Positions 11,163-22,959 of a DNA stretch of 64,000 nt are shown here, piece by piece (position 1 is the stretch's first letter; every line of letters begins with the position of its first letter). The DNA comes from Rhinocladiella similis (lineage: Eukaryota > Ascomycota > Eurotiomycetes > Chaetothyriales > Herpotrichiellaceae). The notes below the pieces were generated by a model. It did no database searches and was not told where the DNA came from. It was given only the letters and a program-made list of their open reading frames with translations. Made by a program: the position numbers and the translations under genes. The stretch lies in the NCBI GenBank assembly GCA_024082115.1, contig JAMRYE010000010.1, positions 1,488,001 to 1,552,000 on the forward strand, in the 5' to 3' direction.

Positions 11163-12166
11163 ATGTCCAAGCCTTCAATCATCATCGTCCCTGGGGCCAT
11201 GGGAATCCCGGAGTTCTATGACGACGTCATGAATCTCGTGAGAGCCGAAGGGTACGACATCAAAGGTCTTCATCTCCCCAGTGTCGGCCCAGCCCCTGGT
11301 CCCGTTGACAGAGTACCGACAAGCATGTACGATGATGCCGCGTTCGTAAGTCGTTCTCGTTATTTTCCATCTTTGCATCATTGGGTTTGAAAGTGTTGTG
11401 GATGAAATCTGGGTAGAAGCATGCACATATCGCTGCAGACGACAAGTTCCGGCTTCGCCCCTGCTTTCCACCTGATTGATGAATTTGCTCGCTGACATTC
11501 TTTTGATACCCTGCAGATTGCCAAAGCGGTCGAAAAACTCGCAGACGAGGGCAAAGATATCATCCTCATACCTCACTCTTATGGAGGTGTACCGACCACC
11601 GAGTCCACCAAGGGTTTGTCGAAAGCAGAGCGACAAGCACAAGGGAAGTCCGGTGGAATTGTACGACTTGCATACATGACCTGCCTGGTGCCCGCTGTAG
11701 GAGTGACAGCAGCGGAAGTGTTGGGAGACGTGCCGGAAGAAGAGCGAATTGACTTGAAGATCGATGTAAGCCTCTATCCCCTGATTTGATTTCGTCGTCT
11801 TGACACATGCGCCAGGAGAAAGGATTCTTGTACCACGACGATTTTCCAAGAGCCGCTGAGCTCTGCTTCACGGATCTGCCATCAGAAGAAGGCCAGGCCT
11901 GGATCAAACGCATGCCACGACATTCATCGGTCAGCTTCGGAGGACCGCTAACACATGCCGGATACAAGGACATTCCAGTGTCGTATCTAGTATGTGAGAA
12001 CGACTTGTGCATTCCTCCTGACAATCAGCGAAAAGGCATCGCATTGATCGAGAGAGAAAGTGGCAGAAAGGTCGACGTCACCAGTCTGCAGGGGGATCAC
12101 TGTGCGCCTGCTTCGAGGGGCCAGGAGGTGAGCCAGTGGGTCTTGGCCGTGGCAAGGAAGTCCTGA
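11163..12166 (+). CDS. Alpha/beta hydrolase (esterase-like) of the gentisate cluster
   Basis: Three exons, 11163-11345, 11517-11765 and 11816-12166 (introns of 171 and 50 nt), giving 260 residues. The start SKPSIIIVPGAMGIPEFYDDV carries the first strand and oxyanion loop of small alpha/beta hydrolases. The likely triad is S82 in IPHSYGG, D207 in CENDLCIP and H239 in QGDHCAP. The fold and length resemble plant methyl-salicylate and hydroxynitrile-type esterases (AB_hydrolase_6 group). In this cluster it may release a free hydroxybenzoate from an ester, or hydrolyse a downstream intermediate. Substrate is inferred from context only. Confidence 0.82.
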
Positions 12167-12480
12167 TCCCTCGCTTTGCATTCTGGGTACATGTCGCCGC
12201 AACCGGAACTTGGATTAGGTGAATAGTTGAGCAGTCGCGTGTGACTCTTCCCGGGGGTTCAAGATAGCGCTACCATAGCCAACGCATTCAGCTGCATTAC
12301 ATCCATCTTAATTCGTTGGTACACGCATCATTGAAACAGCCTGAGTCGCCGACGATGGATTGCACGAGTAGTTAGAACTGGTATCTGGTGCATAAATGTT
12401 GTACGCATTACCAAACGGTCAACACAGCATCAGCACATAGACTCTTGAAAGACACCAGTCAAGACAGATTTCGTGCATCC
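12167..12480. other. Convergent spacer inside the cluster
   Basis: 314 bases between the hydrolase stop and the regulator stop. No gene seen. Confidence 0.5.
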
Positions 12481-15376
12481 TCAACCAGACAACATTGCCG
12501 CTATGCCAGTGTCGACACCAACAAGGTCTGAGAAGAGATCCAAATTCGCATCTGTCCAGTATTGAGGCATATGCATATCAAACATCGCAAAGGGGTCGTC
12601 TGCTGTTTGTATTGTGCTCGACATTGCACCATTGAGCAGCGCAGGTGCGGCTATCCCAGGAACATTCTGCGTCGTCATTCTTGCCTCTTGCTGTGCGTGC
12701 ATTTGGGCAGGGTCGGAAGGATTCTGGTAAGTTGAGAAAGCCGACAGAATCGTGGGGCCATGCTCCGGACTGAATTGTGCAAGAGTCATACAGATTTGCA
12801 CAAGTTTTACCAAAGTTCTCTGAATCCTCTTTGATGATCGAGTACCCTCACCAAACCGCTGTAGTGCTTCTGCAGCTCGGCGAAGGCAAGTGATCATTCC
12901 AATGACCTTGTCACAGTCGAATGATTCTGATATTGCGATAGTCGCTCCGCCGTGACTCCACTTGTTGACAGTTGTGATTTTCAGCAAAATACAGCCAAAA
13001 ATAACCAGGGCAGCATTGAAGGCTGAGAAGATCTTGTCAGTCACCTGATGACCTTGTCCAAGGATAAGTCTTACTATAGTATGCGGAGAACCACCATGCT
13101 CCGAGCAAAGTAGGAGGTTTGCTTGTCTTGTAAACAATCTGCACTATTTCTTTGGCACACTGCTCGCAGATCTGAAGGCTTTTCTCGGCAAGATCCAAAA
13201 AGTATGGGTCTTCACCTTCTGTTTGAACTGTTGCTGCCCTGTAGCAGGCTCGTTTTCTCAAGAAGGCACTAAGGACCGGCCTATGCAGCAATATGCGAGT
13301 GTTCAGATACCTTAAAGTGATAATGACACTTAGTCTATCAAAGATCGGGTCCCAGGTAGATGTTGAGATCGTTTCCGAGTCGAAAGTATCCCAAGGCCTT
13401 CTTTGAAGCTGGGGAAACAAGTTTCGCTTCCAGGCAGATAGCCTTTGCTCCAGGGCCAGCGTTCGTTCTATCAGGGTAAGCATGGATATATCTGAGTCGA
13501 AGTCAACATTCGAGCCGTAGAGTTGAGTGATAATGTCGCCCAGAATGTAGTAAAGCTGTCTATCCATGGCGTCAGTGAAATCAATGGAAGTGCTGGGGTT
13601 CACCCACATTGTAGCGATATACAGACAGACAGTGTCGGGCGGCTCTAAGCTTTCGTTCAAGGCTGGCATAGTTCCAATCGAGCTCGTTGCAAGCTTTTGT
13701 AATTTGTGATTGACCGGAAGGTCCAGCTTTATGTATTCATTTGGTATAGTTGATGGCCGGCCAAATGTCATACATAATGTCCTACTGAAAATTAGCGCTC
13801 ATATTATACGACTGATATCACGACTGTTTGCCAGAGAGAAGACTCCCTTGTCATGTGGTTTAATAGAACGTTGCAAGTGTGCACTTCCAAGCATGGTGCA
13901 TTTCGACCTTCCAATGTTGGACAACAGCTTGAGGTGATTGACCACCTTCACAGAACACAAAATTCGTTGTACACATAGATAAGGTCCACTAACCTGTCTA
14001 AAACTACACAAGCGAACCACACTCGCTTGCGTAGTTCTGCTTCGAGCAGAGAACAGTCGGCCGAGGCGGATCGTGAATGTAGACCCAGTTGCAAAGCTGC
14101 CCTGACTGCCAATCCATGGAGATTCCAGGCTTGGTCAGATCTTTGTGTACCTTGCCGATACTGTGCCATCAACAAGAGACATTGTACTGGGACATGTTAG
14201 CAATTCGAGCCCGGTAATATGCCAGACGGAAATGGACACAGTCGGGGAGAATTGTCATCATCGCACGGGTACGATACCAGCAACTCTCTTCAGGAACCCA
14301 GAACAGAAGGATGTGTTCCAGCAATATGATGCTCACTGATTACAAGGCATACATAGAATAGAACCGTACTCACCTGTTTCGAGTCTGGCGGATTTCAGTT
14401 CTATCTCAGAAGCCAGCGCCTGTGCTCGTTCGATGAACACATCTGATTCTGCCGCATTTTTTTCCGCCGTCTGGTCAGGCTTTGCACTGATGTATGTAGC
14501 AAACGCAAAGATGACGTTAAGTAGGCACAGCCAGGATCGACTGACTGCTGTCAACCGGTTGCGCCTGGCATTTGCATAAGTCCTAAGGACGCTTTCTTCG
14601 TGGATGTACGGAAACAGCATTCCAGTGTCAGCAAAGAACAGCCTTATCAACAAAAGAGCTTTATTCTCTTGCGGCAATGACCGTATATTGATGCTTTGCC
14701 GGGCCACCGGGCTCGTTTCAGATGGCAGAGTCGTCATCGGCGAAACTGCCCGAGACACAATGTCGGCCGTTAGACTATGTTCCGCATGCCTTGATTGCCC
14801 CATTGCTTTGAGAGAGGCAGAAGTCGCGTCTGATATCTCGCGCAGTAGAGATATATTGGAGGATGGGCCATAGAATCGAGACTCTTTCTCCTCTGGGTCA
14901 GTGATGGCGGCCATGCCATCTACCGAATCTTCGCCCCCATGTTGTTGTGAAGGATCATCGTCATCAAGGATGGCTACGTCTTCGCCGTCGAGTAGAGTCG
15001 GGAGACCTTCGGCATTTCCGCGAGATTGTCGGTTCGCGACTTCAGCATGGTGGTTGGAGAGGTCTGAATGCCCTGGCGACTGGTCCTTCTGCTGTACAAG
15101 CTGTCGCAATGTATCCTCTATGGCGCGGAGACGTTCATCATAACCGACGGGTGCCTGGATGGGTTTGCTGTTGCCGGCAGCCGGTTGCTGGTAGACACAC
15201 TCAAACCCAAGCTCGATGCAGAGGCTACAGGAAGGTTTTGCCCCATTGCAACGTGATTTCCGGTTCCTGCAGGAAGTACAGGCTAGCGCTATCCTACGTC
15301 GTTTGTATGACGGCGGCGGAGAGGTCGCCTCTTGCGAATCAGACCGCGGGTGAGGTGCTGCCATGGTACTCGACAT
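12481..15376 (-). CDS. Zn2Cys6 transcription factor of the gentisate cluster
   Basis: Four exons, 15376-14374, 14186-13994, 13781-13075 and 13022-12481 (introns of 187, 212 and 52 nt), giving 814 residues. The N-terminal binuclear zinc cluster is CTSCRNRKSRCNGAKPSCSL followed by C53 and C60: cysteines 33, 36, 43, 50, 53 and 60, spacing 2-6-6-2-6. The fungal-specific regulatory domain is clear from QCLLLMAQYRQGTQRSDQAW, ELRKRVWFACVVLDR and TLCMTFGRPSTIP; the first two junctions rebuild its conserved text. At 13781 an alternative acceptor three bases earlier would add Ser-Arg. It is nuclear and probably a pathway-specific activator for the neighbouring catabolic genes. Confidence 0.9.
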
Positions 15377-15940
15377 CGACAGCCTGAACTGAGGAAAGGG
15401 TGGAATGATGAGTCACGTGGTGGATTTCACTGTCATCAGATTCCGATGTGTACTGTAGTATGTGGCCATGCAGGGTATATCGGGAGGGTATCGATGGTTG
15501 ATAAATGATGAAACGCCCTAGGTTGTTGGCAGGATGCTATACAGAGGCGGCCACATCAAGGAATCGCATGGATATCCCGTTCCACCAGATCCAAGCTCGA
15601 TTCTTTCACGCTCGTACACGAGGCAATGTTGAAGTCACTTGCGCAGCCGGACCAAACAGCCTCTCTGCTCGTAACACAATCGTTGCGATGCAGGCCTACT
15701 CACTCCGTTCAATAATCGATGGATAGATTGCCATGACCACTGGGATTGAGGTTTCCGATGTCTCCCCGACGAGGTTGCCAAGTTACAGACCAAGTTCCGG
15801 GTTGTGGAGTCGGATCGCGATCAGGCCGGCGGCCGTTCCTGTAGCCCCCCCACGATACTCATCTGTTGTCAACCACCGAGTCTGTTCGCATTTTTGTTCT
15901 TTCAGAGACGAACACGAGTTGTCTTGGGTCTGCAGTCAAC
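15377..15940. promoter_or_regulatory. Divergent promoter of the cluster regulator and FAH-family hydrolase
   Basis: 564 bases between outward-facing starts, so the regulator and a target enzyme share one control region. CACGTG lies at 15414-15419. TTCCGATGT occurs twice, near 15440 and 15756. CGG-N12-CCG lies at 15811-15828. These sites are visible; their use is inferred. Confidence 0.4.
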
Positions 15941-17060
15941 ATGAAAGTACCTTGGACAAGACTGATTCGTTTTACGACCGCCGACGGGCGAGTGCTGCGC
16001 GGCGAGCCAATACTCCCCAGTGAGGAGTATGATCTCGGCAAAGTGACCGAAGCAGACCAGCTGAAAGCGAAGGTGATTGTTGGAGATGACCCTTTCGACA
16101 CCACTGGGAAAACGGTCGTGAGCGACGAGGTTGTCACGGTGAAGACTCTGCTTGGTCCTTTGGCGAGAGACGAAGTACCAATCTTGAGATGCGTGGGTCT
16201 GAACTATGCGAAGCACAGTAAGTTGGCAGACCTCCTGGAATTGCCTCTCCGTTGCACGTGTGCAAGGGCCGGAAATTTTGTGTGTGGCAAAGTGTTGATA
16301 CAAGTGTGCGTGAGCAGTCAAGGAAGCAGGCAGGACGCCGCCTCCATTTCCATTCATCTTCTTCAAGCCCAATACCACTGTCACGGACCACGGTGCCCCC
16401 GTGGTAATCCCGAAGATCGCACAGGATGATCAAGCAGACTATGAAGGAGAGCTGGTACGTCCTCCCATGCTACGTTTACTCACTCGGATTAACAAGTTCA
16501 AGTGCATGGTCATTGGCAAAGATGCAAAGGACGTCTCGAAAGAGGATGCTCTTGACTACGTCGCCGCATATACCGCAGGTAATGATGTATCGTCGCGCAA
16601 GCTTCAGCGAGATCCAAACCTAGCGGGCCGAGTACCTCAATGGGGCTTCTCCAAAGGCTTTGACACTTTTGCTCCCTTGGGACCTTGTCTGGTGGCGTCG
16701 GAACTCATCGGAGACCCTTCGAAGCTGCATTTGAAGACCATCGTCGACGGCGAGGTTAGGCAAGATGAGAGTGTGTCCGACTTACTCTTCGATTGCGCCT
16801 ACTTAATCTCATTCCTGAGTCAAGGCACGACTTTGCAGAAAGGAAGTGTTATTATGACTGGTACCCCCGGAGGTAGGTTCTCAGAATCGCGACTCAGGAG
16901 CACCCACGATACCGGGCGCAACCCTCGATCATAGAGATGCTAACTAGTCATAGGTGTCGGAGCTGGGTTTAATCCTCCAAAGTATTTGTTGCCTGGAACA
17001 AAGATGGAGGTTGAGATATCCAAAATTGGCACCTTGAAGAACCCCGTGGTGTTTGCATAA
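15941..17060 (+). CDS. Fumarylacetoacetate hydrolase family protein, probable fumaryl-/maleylpyruvate hydrolase
   Basis: Four exons, 15941-16217, 16318-16454, 16503-16872 and 16954-17060 (introns of 100, 48 and 81 nt), giving 296 residues. The FAH fold runs from LRCVGLNYAKHIKEAG through TPPPFPFIFFKP. Metal ligands E135 and E137 are in DYEGEL and D166 is in GNDVSSR. The C-terminus has GSVIMTGTPGGVGAGF and then PGTKMEVEI. Splicing restores each conserved block. The family cleaves C-C bonds of acylpyruvates. After gentisate ring opening, the expected product is pyruvate plus fumarate or maleate. No separate maleylpyruvate isomerase gene is visible, so either the isomerase lies elsewhere or maleylpyruvate is cut directly. 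Confidence 0.9.
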
Positions 17061-17560
17061 GCTCAAGTATGTGCGAAGCCCTTTGATGTCCAAGGAGATC
17101 AAGAGGATGGAAGAGATAGAAATGCAGAATAAACCCACTTTCCCCATAGATAGAGCTGACCTCGACCGAAGCTGAGCAGGACATGCGACAGCTACTTCGA
17201 CCAAGTTGTTGGCGTCGAATTAAAAGTTGATGCATATTCCGGTCCATTTCCTCGTGTGATGGCCTTTTTCTGGGCTTGCATACCCTTCTTGTCCTGAAGA
17301 CTTCCAAGCCCATCTTGTAGACTTCTTCTCGTAGCTTCTTGTTTATTTGCGGTAAGTCGTGGATGTCGTGTCGAAAAAAGGGAGAAATAGAAATGCTCAT
17401 GGTGTTGCCAAGATGTGGATATCATTGTTCCCTTTTCCTCACAGCCTTCCCCCTCCTGTGGTTTCTCCTCGACAGCCAAAGTTTTCACACCACAGCAAGA
17501 CAATCTGCTGTCGCGTACGACGTACCTTTTCTCGACTCAAGTTGATACATCCATACAGAT
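17061..17560. other. Spacer at the right edge of the gentisate cluster
   Basis: 500 bases between the FAH-family gene and the methyltransferase gene, both on the plus strand. No supported gene; it should contain the methyltransferase promoter. Confidence 0.4.
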
Positions 17561-18896
17561 ATGTCATTCTCGTTCGGGTTTGGCGGCGATGACATTGAAG
17601 ACGACGACGGCAACCAAGAAGCCCAAGTTGCTTTCACGGGGAAAATCTCACCCTGTACGATAAGCGAGAAAGATGCTTCGCAACCACAAAGTATTTCGCC
17701 CAAGAGGCATTCATTTGAGGACCTGGTAGGTCGAATCGCCCGCTCGAGAAACATGGACTCGCTTCTCCAAGCGACCCTTGAGCCAGCTGTGCCATTACAG
17801 GTAGCCCTCTTACGAGGATATCCCGGGTTCTGCTTGGAAACATCAATCTCATTACCACCAAGCATGCCCCCTTCTAACAAGAGCACAGTTATCATCTGTA
17901 CCTTCGCAAATGTCATACAACACCCTCGTAATACCGTCCTATCCTCCCACGGGGGACTCAATGCACCAGTCACCATCCGCCCAACAACCTAGCACCATCA
18001 CCATTCAACGCCGCTCACTGTTCGACATCCGAACCCAACTTATGGCCGAAGCCAACCCCGAAACGCACGACGCAGCAGACACTCTTCTCTCGGGCTTGGA
18101 GAACGGAGACCTGTCATCTGGTATATACGAAGGCGGCTTCAAGACCTGGGAATGCTCACTCGACCTGGCCTCCCTAGTGACGAGTCTTGATTTCAGCCAA
18201 AACTGGCACATCATCGAGTTGGGCGCCGGCAGTGCCGTGCCCAGTCTATCACTCCTAATTGCTTTCCTCGCGAGCAATGACCACCAGGGATCGAAACGGG
18301 GAAACCTCAAATTCACGCTCTGCGACTACAACGAAGACGTGCTCAGACTGTGCACGGCGCCGAATGTCTTTCTGAACTACCATCACCACTCCCGCCACCG
18401 CCATCCTCTTCAGCACCTGTCCCAGATGCAAGGCTCGTCATCATCCAACGACCACGCACCAGATGTGGAGGACGAAGACGAAGGCGAGATTGACATCGAA
18501 GCGCTAGGCGAGGCTTTCATCAACACCACGGTCGACGACTTAAAATCACGGAATCTCTCTTTCGATTTCGTATCTGGAGGATGGGGCGATGCCTTTCTCG
18601 AGCTTATCCCTGGTCCCGACACGGATGCATCCGAGAATCTACTCATCCTGGCGTCGGAGACGATCTATTCACCCTCTACCATCAAACCCTTCACAGAGAC
18701 GGTGGTGAGCCTACTACGTCGCTATCCGGCGGGTAGTGCAAAGGCCTGGGTGGCAGCGAAAAAGGTGTACTTCGGTGTCGGGGGCGGCGTCGACGAGTTT
18801 CTAAGTGAAGCTACAACTCAGCAGGCGAAGAGTAAGACACTGCTGGAAACGAAAGATACCGGCGTTGGGAGGGTGGTGTTGGAAGTCACTTTGTGA
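17561..18896 (+). CDS. Protein-histidine N-methyltransferase, Hpm1/METTL18-like
   Basis: Two exons, 17561-17800 and 17889-18896, separated by an 88-nt intron; 415 residues. It starts MSFSFGFGGDDIEDDD, like fungal Hpm1. It has QRRSLFDIRTQLMAE, YEGGFKTWECSLDL (about 160-173), and the SAM-binding motif IIELGAGSAVPSLSLL (about 188-203). The post-II block LILASETIYSPSTIKPF follows. Yeast Hpm1 methylates a histidine of ribosomal protein uL3. A low-complexity acidic/histidine insertion (about 240-270) separates parts of the fold. The exact splice acceptor is the least certain part; the one chosen keeps the frame open. Confidence 0.85.
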
Positions 18897-19196
18897 TCGA
18901 TGGCAGAAGCGATGAGACTCAATTCCGTACATGTACGAGTAATGCAGCTGTAACTACTACACCACGTTCAACTGTTTTTCACCCAACAATTATCAATTCT
19001 ATTGATTTTCTGGCCAAGCGCCCACACCACCCTAACTGGATGACTCCAGTGGTGCCACGAGGCAATTTGATACTACTAAAGACACCGCCGCAAACCCAGA
19101 TTTTGAGGGAGACTAAAATACACACCAACAGCTTTTGTGGAAAAACGAGGACTCTCCATGAAGCTAACATTGCACACACCGCACCGCGCTCTGCCT

Positions 19197-22100
19197 CTAC
19201 TGACGGTTGCGCATGCTGGGGGGCACGTACCTGCCTCCGCCAGTGGCAGGTTTTCTTGGTGCGGACGCTGGAGATTCCTCGTTGCTGCCATGTGCAGGTG
19301 AACCGGCACCTTCTCTCGACAAACTGCGGCCTCCTTCTCTCATATGTGCAGGGACGTACTTGCTGCGTTCAGGGCCTCCGTTAGCGGGTGAGGCAGACGA
19401 ACCGCGCATAGGCAGGTCTCGAGATGGTGGCAGATCGCCACTTGGAGGAGCACCACCTCGGCGCATGTGAGGAGGCACGTAGCCAGAGCGGGTAGGCTGG
19501 GCTGAGGCGGGTTCAGGGGTTGGTGCCTGGGCGGGCTCGCCTGGAGCCTGACCAGATGCTTCTGCAGCTTTTCGAGCTGCTTCTCGCTCACGCCAGCCGC
19601 CACCGCCCTTGCCAGCCAAGGTGAGACGAGGCGCTGTGCGACCTTCTTCGGACTCTGTGCGATCGTCCATGGGGACTGCCTCGCGAGGACGGCTGAATGG
19701 TGCAGGCCTTTCAGCTTCTGGTCCCTTGCGGGCTGCTCGTCTGGCTGCGGCTTCTTCCTCCCGTTGCATTTGACGGCGTGCAGCGTCATCACGCTCCGCA
19801 CGCTCGGCTTCAGCCTTGGCTCGTCGCTCAGCGGCGACTCTCTTCTTCTCCTCTTCAGCCTTCGCCTTCTCTTCTTCTTCACGCGCTCTGCGCTCCTCCT
19901 CTTCACGAACGCGGCGCTCTTCTGCTTCTTGCTCCTCGCGCTCTCTAATCTTCCTCTCCTGAACCTCCCTGACGCGCTTGCGTTTCTCTTCCTCAAACTC
20001 GCGCTCGGCCTTCTTGCGCAGCCTTTCAAACTCGGCAGAGCGACGCTCAGTTATTTGTCCCTTGAATGAGTCGTAGTGCTTGACAAGTCTGCTGAGGCGG
20101 TGCTTCAGGGCCAAGCCTTGCTTGTGTTTTTCCTGGGCTTCTTTCAGAGTATCTTCCTTGGTCTCTTCGTAGACTTTCAAATCCTCTTCACGCTGTTTCT
20201 CGTAGTCTTGGGCTTGGTACTTGAGTTCTTCCCGACGGAAAGCACGCTCGAGATGATCAATACGCTTAGCAGTAATTGCAACCTTCTCATCCTTCTTAGT
20301 TTTGTTGTTCGCCAAGTGCTGTAGCTTCATGTTCCGAATGGCAACGGAATCTAAGTTGTCGATATCGACGCCTTCAAGGTCAATGTCTCCAGTCGTAGAC
20401 TTGAGCTCTTGCAGTTGCTTCTCAATCTCTTGTCGGCGAATACGGGCCTGCTCGTCCTGAACGCGCTTGAGCTCGCGTGCTTTGGTCTCTTCACGGAGAC
20501 GTTGGGCTTCGGCCTCGGCCTGCTGCTGGGCTCGGATGCGACGACGAGTCTCCTCCTCCCGCTGTTTCTTTGAGAACGCCTCAGATGCCTCCTCCTTCCT
20601 CTTCTCAATGAGGACGCGTCTTGCAAGCATGGTCTCATGCTCTTCTTGTGCACCAGCCTCGGCACGAGCCAGGGCAGATTCTCGGGCAGCGAGACGAGCT
20701 TGGTTGTATGAAGGATCGACATACATGCATGTAATGTGCAACGTCTTGGCGAGGCGGGTGAGCTGTGAGCGTGCGATCTCAGCGGGAGTATTTTGGAGGC
20801 GTTGAACAGAGCCAGTTTCGCTTTCTGCAGAGCCTGCAGCACTGCCAGAATGAATTGCCTTGGCGGATGAGAAGACGTCGGAGTCGAATGCAAGGATACC
20901 AGAGACATGATCAAGGCGAATTGACAGATCACCCTTCTTGCAGCCATTCATGATGAACTTTTCGATCATAGCAGGGGTGACTTCAAATGGCGCAGGGAAC
21001 TGAGCCAGTCGGGTAACAAATCCAAGTTCCACAGACTCATACACCTGTGAAAGTTGCTGGAAAAGTCGCGTCAGGATTACCTGTTGTAGAGGCAGAACAT
21101 ATTTCTCCATCTCAGGGTCTGAGCCAATTTGAGCAAGAATGGGTGAAATCTTCTTGCAGATCGACAGAGGGTGAAAGTCAACTTCCAATATGTTATAAAG
21201 ATCCCTGATCTCAGGGCGGACTCTCTTCAGTAGGCCCTTGTTCAACGCATCCTTGAAGAGGCCAGCTCTAGTGGGAGCAAAGGGCATACTGAGAAGGTTC
21301 GTCAGGCGGGTGTTCTTGTTCTTGCGTGCTTCGTCCACGTCAACGAGGGCTCCGCGCGAACGAGAGGTGCTGATAACGGGGATTGCAAGCGCAGACAACA
21401 AGACGAAAGAAGCAGCTTTCGTGAGAGATTCCTCAGTGACAACTGGATTGTCGCGCTTGGCGGCCTGCCCGGACGCCATGACTGTGGCAGACTGACGCAA
21501 CAGGTTGTAGTACTTGTTCCAGGCGGCGGCGTGGAACAAGAAGTTGTCACTGACCAAGAAGATCTTGGTGAGTTTCTCGTAGTAGTTTGCCATCATGACA
21601 TTCTTTGCAGGTCGTTTGGACAAGGTCAAGAGCATGTGAATGTCCTCGACGCTTCGGAAAGCTTCTTGCCAGAGTTCGAGTTCATCCGCCACGTTCAGCT
21701 GTCGAAAACGAGTTTCAAGATGGCGTTGCAGAGTATCAGGCTCATTGAGGTTGATAGCGTGCATCTGGGACGAATACTTTGCGGCATTCGAAACGTGGTT
21801 TCGGAGCAGTTCGCAAAGACGACGGAACTCGGTCTTTCGGGTGTATTTCAAGCAGAAGTCGAAGGCCTGATGAGCAGTGCCCTGGTACATGACTTCCAAG
21901 CGAGCGTTGTTCTTCAAAATCTCCAGAACCGTGCGATAGGTTTCCCATAGGAATTTGAGCCATGGCGTTACAATGGCGCGGTCTGTTCGGTCTTTGGATT
22001 GTTCGCCTGAAACGGTGGCAAGGAGGATCGTTTCGGGGGTCTCGGTGGCCTCGAGATCGTCAATGTTGAGGTTTGTTGAGGCTGCTGCATTCTCAATGTT

Positions 22101-22568
22101 GGACTGGACCTGATCGGCTTTTGCTTGTGCCTCCTGGACTTTCTGCTCGGCTAGCTCGATGAATTTCTTGAGAACCAACTATTATGATGTCAGTATCAGT
22201 ATACCCGGTGCGAGTTCTTTATCTCTGTAAACCTACTTCTATCGTTCCGACATTGGTATTTTGCGCAATATTCTTGTATTGGTAGAGGCCATCCTTTGCG
22301 GCCTTTCCTTTTCGCAAGTCGACGCACAACTCGACGAAAAGGAGCATGACCGGCTCCAAGGAGGCGATGGGGCTATTTCGGGATCGTTTCGACGTGACAT
22401 GTTCGTGCAGGACGGTGAGAGCGGCTTGAGTTTGCTCAACGGCGATGAGTTCTTGTGCTCGCTGGAAGGATTTTGTCAGTCATACTGCGAGATCGACCCA
22501 AGGACTTGAAGGCTTGATCGACTCACTCTGAGCACATTCTCGGGCCGGGTGTGTGGTGGTGGAGGCAT
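19197..22568 (-). CDS. tif32: Eukaryotic translation initiation factor 3 subunit A
   Basis: Three exons, 22568-22527, 22461-22237 and 22178-19197 (introns of 65 and 58 nt), giving 1082 residues. The start MPPPPHTRPENVLRRAQELI is close to other fungal eIF3a proteins. The N-terminal helical/PCI region covers about the first 520 residues. A long Glu/Arg/Lys/Ala-rich coiled coil runs from about 545 to 900 (EEERRAREEEEKAKAEEEKK). The C-terminus repeats short motifs: GYVPPHMRRGG, KYVPAHMREGG and GRYVPPSMRNRQ. eIF3a scaffolds the eIF3 complex on the 40S subunit. It is convergent with the methyltransferase gene, with a 300-base spacer. Confidence 0.96.
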
Positions 22569-22959
22569 CTTGACGGTTGGCTTAGAGACTCTTGAGATAA
22601 AGGAGATGATCAAGTAAATGATCTCTCGAGACTCTGATGATAGCCTGTCCTAGAGATTGCCAGTGACAAAAAGATGGCCGCTGATGGTCAAAGGCGTGTC
22701 GACGAGCAAGTGTGCAGTTTGTGCCTAACCCAATTCTTGGCAAGACTGGCGATTTTCGTCGCTGTGCAGTGAAGGGAGGTGCGCCCAGTTGCGGCTTAGT
22801 GAAACGGTCACATGACACCGCAATGAATTGAGACTTCCCTTATTCCGAAGATTTGCCGGTCATATATCAACCCTCACCATTGTGTGTCACGAGACAACGC
22901 TAAGACAAACAGCGTTAGCATCATCACTCCACCTACCAATCCTGGGACAATCCTCCAGA
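22569..22959. promoter_or_regulatory. Divergent promoter of eIF3a and the G-gamma region
   Basis: 391 bases between the eIF3a start and the first plausible ATG on the plus strand. It must hold the eIF3a promoter and probably that of the overlapping plus-strand transcript. No specific site named. Confidence 0.4.
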
